64,000 nucleotides of DNA from Osmia lignaria lignaria (lineage: Eukaryota > Arthropoda > Insecta > Hymenoptera > Megachilidae): positions 806,001 to 870,000 of the forward strand of contig NW_027478172.1 in the NCBI RefSeq assembly GCF_051020975.1. Direction: 5' to 3'. Shown in pieces: positions 60,532-64,000 of this stretch; the first letter of the stretch is position 1; each line of letters opens with the position of its first letter. Both the position numbers and the translations under genes were made by a program. Below the pieces are notes generated by a model. That model was given only the letters and a program-made list of their open reading frames with translations, was not told where the DNA came from and did not search any database.

Positions 60532-63500
60532 TTGCAGATTTATCTCAAGGGAAGGGGCCTGACGGACATATTTCGAGATATTTCTTCTTCTTGTTGTTCT
60601 TCTTCTGCACAGCTAAGCTGGAAGCTGCATTTGCGGCTCGCACTAGTGCAGAGTTATCTCGAAGAAAGGGGCCACGGTGTTTCTGTATCTCTATTATGTT
60701 GGTGCGGCTTCGGAACTTTTAAATATCTTGATATATCTCGAGAACTACGCATCTGATCAAAAAACATCATAGAACATAAAAAGTAGGAAACATAATTCTC
60801 TACAAAAAAGGTCTCTTAAGATTTTGCCATAGCTCGTTTCGTTTCCGAGATATTTGCAGATTTATCTCGAGGGAAGGGGCCTGACGGACATATTTCGAGA
60901 TATTTCTTCTTCTTGTTGTTCTTCTTCTGCACAGCTAAGCTGGAAGCTGCATTTGCGGCTCGCACTAGTGCAGAGTTATCTCGAAGAAAGGGGCCACGGT
61001 GTTTCTGTATCTCTATTATGTTGGTGCGGTTTCGGAACTTTTAAATATCTCGATATATCTCGAGAACTACGCATCTGATCAAAAAATATCATACAAGATA
61101 AAAAGTAGGAAACTTAATTCTCTACAAAAAAGGTCTCTTAACATTTTGCCATAGCTCGCTTCGTTTCCGAGATATTTGCAGATTAATCTCAAGGGAAGGG
61201 GCCTGACGGACATATTTCGAGATATTTCTTCTTCTTGTTGTTCTTCTTCTGCACAGCTAAGCTGGAAGTGGCGTTTGCAGCTCGCAATAGTGCAGAGTTA
61301 TCTCAAAGAATGGGGCTACGGTGTTTCTATATCTCTATTATGTTGGTGCGGCTTCGGAACTTTTAAATATCTCGATATATCTCGAAAACTACGCTTCTGA
61401 TCAAAAAATATCATAGAACATAAATTGTAGGAAACATAATTCTCTACAAAAAACGTCTCTTAACATTTTGCCATAGCTCGCTTCGTTTCCGAGATATTTG
61501 CAGATTCATCTCAAAGGAACGGGCCTGACGGACATATTTCGAGATATTTCTTCTTCTTGTTGTTCTTCTTCTGCACAGCTAAGCTGGAAGTGGCATTTAC
61601 AGCTCGCAATAGGGCAGAGTTATCTCAAAGAAAGGGGCCACGGTGTTTCTGTATCTCTATTATGTTGGTGCGGCTTCGGAACTTTTAAATATCTCGATAT
61701 ATCTGGAAAACTACGCATCTGATCAAAAAACATCATAGAACATAAAAAGTAGGAAACTTAATTCTCTACAAAAAAGGTCTCTTAACATTTTGCCATAGCT
61801 CGCTTCGTTTCCGAGATATTTGCAGATTTATCTCGAGGGAAGGGGCCTGACGGACATATTTCGAGATATTTCTTCTTCTTGTTGTTCTTCTTCTGCACAG
61901 CTAAGCTGGAAGCTGCATTTGCGGCTCGCACTAGTGCAGAGTTATCTCGAAGAAAGGGGCCACGGTGTTTCTGTATCTCTATTATGTTGGTTCGGCTTCG
62001 GAACTTTTAAATATCTCGATATATCTCGAAAACTACGCTTCTGATCAAAAAATATCATAGAACATAAATTGTAGGAAACATAATGCTCTACAAAAAAGGT
62101 CTCTTAAGATTTTGCCATAACTCGTTTCGTTTCCGAGATATTTGCAGATATATCTCAAGGGAAGGGGCCTGACGGACATATTTCGAGATATTTCTTCTTC
62201 TTGTTGTTCGTCTTCTGCACAGCTAAACTGGAAGTGGCATTTCCAGCTCGCAATAGTGCAGAGTTATCTCAAAGAAAGGGGCCACGGTGTTTCTGTATCT
62301 CTATTATGTTGGTGCGGCTTCGGAACTTTTAAATACCTTGATATATCTCGAGAACTACGCATCTGATCAAAAAATATCATAGAACATAAAAAGTAGGAAA
62401 CTTAATTCTCTACAAATAAGGTCTCTTAACATTTTGCCATAGCTCACTTCGTTTCCGAGATATTTGCAGATTTATCTCAAGGGAAGGGGCCTGACGGACA
62501 TATTTCGAGATATTTCTTCTTCTTGTTGTTCTTCTTCTGCACAGCTAAGCTGGAAGTGGCAGTTGCGGCTCGCACTAGTGCAGAGTTATCTCAAAGAAAG
62601 GGGCCACGGTGTTTCTGTATCTCTATTATGTTGGTGCGGCTTCGGAACTTTTAAATATCTTGATATATCTCGAGAACTACGCATCTGATCAAAAAATATC
62701 ATACAAGATAAAAAGTAGGAAACTTAATTCTCTACAAAAAAGGTCTCTTAACATTTTGCCATAGCTCGCTTCGTTTCCGAGATATTTGCAGATTAATCTC
62801 AAGGGAAGGGGCCTGACGGACATATTTCGAGATATTTCTTCTTCTTGTTGTTCTTCTTCTGCACAGCTAAGCTGGAAGTGGCGTTTGCAGCTCGCAATAG
62901 TGCAGAGTTATCTCAAAGAATGGGGCTACGGTGTTTCTATATCTCTATTATGTTGGTGCGGCTTCGGAACTTTTAAATATCTCGATATATCTCGAAAACT
63001 ACGCTTCTGATCAAAAAATATCATAGAACATAAATTGTAGGAAACATAATTCTCTACAAAAAACGTCTCTTAACATTTTGCCATAGCTCGCTTCGTTTCC
63101 GAGATATTTGCAGATTCATCTCAAAGGAACGGGCCTGACGGACATATTTCGAGATATTTCTTCTTCTTGTTGTTCTTCTTCTGCACAGCTAAGCTGGAAG
63201 TGGCATTTACAGCTCGCAATAGGGCAGAGTTATCTCAAAGAAAGGGGCCACGGTGTTTCTGTATCTCTATTATGTTGGTGCGGCTTCGGAACTTTTAAAT
63301 ATCTTGATATATCTCGAGAACTACGCATCTGATCAAAAAATATCATAGAACATAAAAAGTAGGAAACTTAATTCTCTACAAATAAAGTCTCTTAAGATTT
63401 TGCCATAGCTCGTTTCGTTTCCGAGATATTTGCAGATTTATCTCGAGGGAAGGGGCCTGACGGACATATTTCGAGATATTTCTTCTTCTTGTTGTTCTTC

Positions 63501-63751
63501 TTCTGCACAGCTAAGCTGGAAGCTGCATTTGCGGCTCGCACTAGTGCAGAGTTATCTCGAAGAAAGGGGCCACGGTGTTTCTGTATCTCTATTATGTTGG
63601 TGCGGTTTCGGAACTTTTAAATATCTCGATATATCTCGAAAACTACGCTTCTGATCAAAAAATATCATAGAACATAAATTGTAGGAAACATAATTCTCTA
63701 CAAAAAAGGTCTCTTAAGATTTTGCCATAGCTCGTTTCGTTTCCGAGATAT
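60532..63751 (+). repeat. Right-edge zone with a 5-mer repeat (1610 bp)
   Basis: Monomers 189-198. Monomers 191 and 192 (61176, 61498) recur as 196 and 197 (62786, 63108), sharing AGAATGGGGCTACGG and GATTCATCTCAAAGG. Monomers 190 and 195 share the tail CATACAAGATAAAAAG, so the repeat begins within that tail. Monomers 190, 193 and 198 share TCTCGAGGG and GGAAGCTGC. The unit is probably continued beyond the window. Confidence 0.78.
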
Positions 63752-64000
63752 TTGCAGATTTATCTCGAGGGAAGGGGCCTGACGGACATATTTCGAGATA
63801 TTTCTTCTTCTTGTTGTTCTTCTTCTGCACAGCTAAGCTGGAAGCGGCATTTGCGGCTCGCACTAGTGCAGAGTTATCTCGAAGAAAGGGGCCACGGTGT
63901 TTCTGTATCTCTATTATGTTGGTTCGGCTTCGGAACTTTTAAATATCTCGATATATCTCGAAAACTACGCTTCTGATCAAAAAATATCATAGAACATAAA
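63752..64000 (+). repeat. Monomer 199, cut by the window end
   Basis: It shows 249 of 322 bases, of the TCTCGAGGG / GGAAGCGGC type with TTGGTTCGGC. It stops inside the AT-rich tail, so the array runs on to the right. Confidence 0.9.

Larger units (their letters stand above)
1..64000 (+). repeat. Uninterrupted 322-bp satellite array, about 199 monomers
   Basis: Landmarks such as TTGCAG, GGGGCCACGG, TGTTGGTGCGG and CTGATCAAA recur every 322 bp from the first base to the last, always in the same orientation. Counting from base 11 gives 198 full monomers. All are 322 bp except nine with small indels (lengths 316, 319, 321 or 323). There is no spacer, inversion or foreign insertion. By hand count, neighbouring monomers 2 and 3 differ at about ten positions (3%), while monomers 2 and 15, which hold equivalent places in the higher-order unit, differ at one (0.3%). 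That contrast is the standard signature of higher-order repeat organisation. Arrays like this are known from eukaryotic centromeric and pericentromeric heterochromatin; placing this one there is inference, because no flanking unique DNA is visible. I do not recognise the monomer as a named satellite family. Confidence 0.98.

Noticed and set aside
11..63976. About 175 similar short open frames on the + strand as a gene family
   Set aside because: They are one satellite frame repeated every 322 bp, with non-ATG starts, frequent amino-acid-changing variants and many broken copies. No protein family is recognisable.
1..64000. CRISPR array
   Set aside because: The repeat is the full 322-bp unit with no unique spacers and no cas genes.
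1..64000. Tandem rRNA, tRNA, snRNA or histone gene cluster
   Set aside because: The 322-bp unit contains no conserved rRNA, tRNA or snRNA motif and no histone coding sequence.

Overview
The whole window is satellite DNA. It consists of one head-to-tail tandem array of a monomer about 322 bp long (about 39% G+C), all in one orientation, with no break, inversion, transposon or recognisable gene. Starting each monomer at the TTGCAG motif first seen at base 11, I place 198 complete monomers between 11 and 63751, plus a 10-bp remnant at the left edge and a cut monomer (63752-64000) at the right. Both edges are inside the array, so its true ends lie outside the window. A homogeneous array of this size, with higher-order organisation, points to a eukaryotic chromosome and probably to centromeric, pericentromeric or other heterochromatin. 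I do not recognise the monomer and make no species claim. CpG is not depleted (12 CpG in monomer 1, about 12.5 expected), which fits a genome without strong germline CpG methylation, for example many invertebrates.

The array is organised above the monomer. In the left domain (1 to about 18.7 kb) about 15 monomer types recur in a fixed cyclic order, which I letter A-B-C-D-E-F-G-H-I-I-N-O-J-K-L-M. This implies a 16-monomer, 5152-bp ancestral unit. No copy in the window is intact: each lacks a different run of monomers, and several junctions fall inside hybrid monomers, as expected from in-register unequal exchange. The middle (18.7 to 31.6 kb) is more divergent and holds short nested multimers: a 4-mer, a 3-mer and a 6-mer. 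The right domain (31.6 to 64 kb) uses different monomer families and larger units: an almost perfect 11-mer tandem duplication (3542 bp x 2), a 15-mer/14-mer/partial series (4829 bp, 4508 bp, remnant), a mosaic stretch, a cassette repeated at 2899 bp, and a 5-mer repeat cut by the window end.

Most monomers carry the same 74-codon open frame (TTG start, TGA stop). I do not call it a gene. It lacks ATG in almost all copies, is interrupted by stops or frameshifts in a substantial minority, and its common variants are mostly amino-acid-changing. Within the monomer I see an internal 31-33 bp direct repeat at an offset of 114 bp, a 10-bp motif present twice in direct and often once in inverted orientation, a TTC/TTG-rich pyrimidine tract, and an AT-rich tail with A-tracts. 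Every stretch of the window is accounted for by this satellite. The interest lies in its evolutionary architecture, not in genes.
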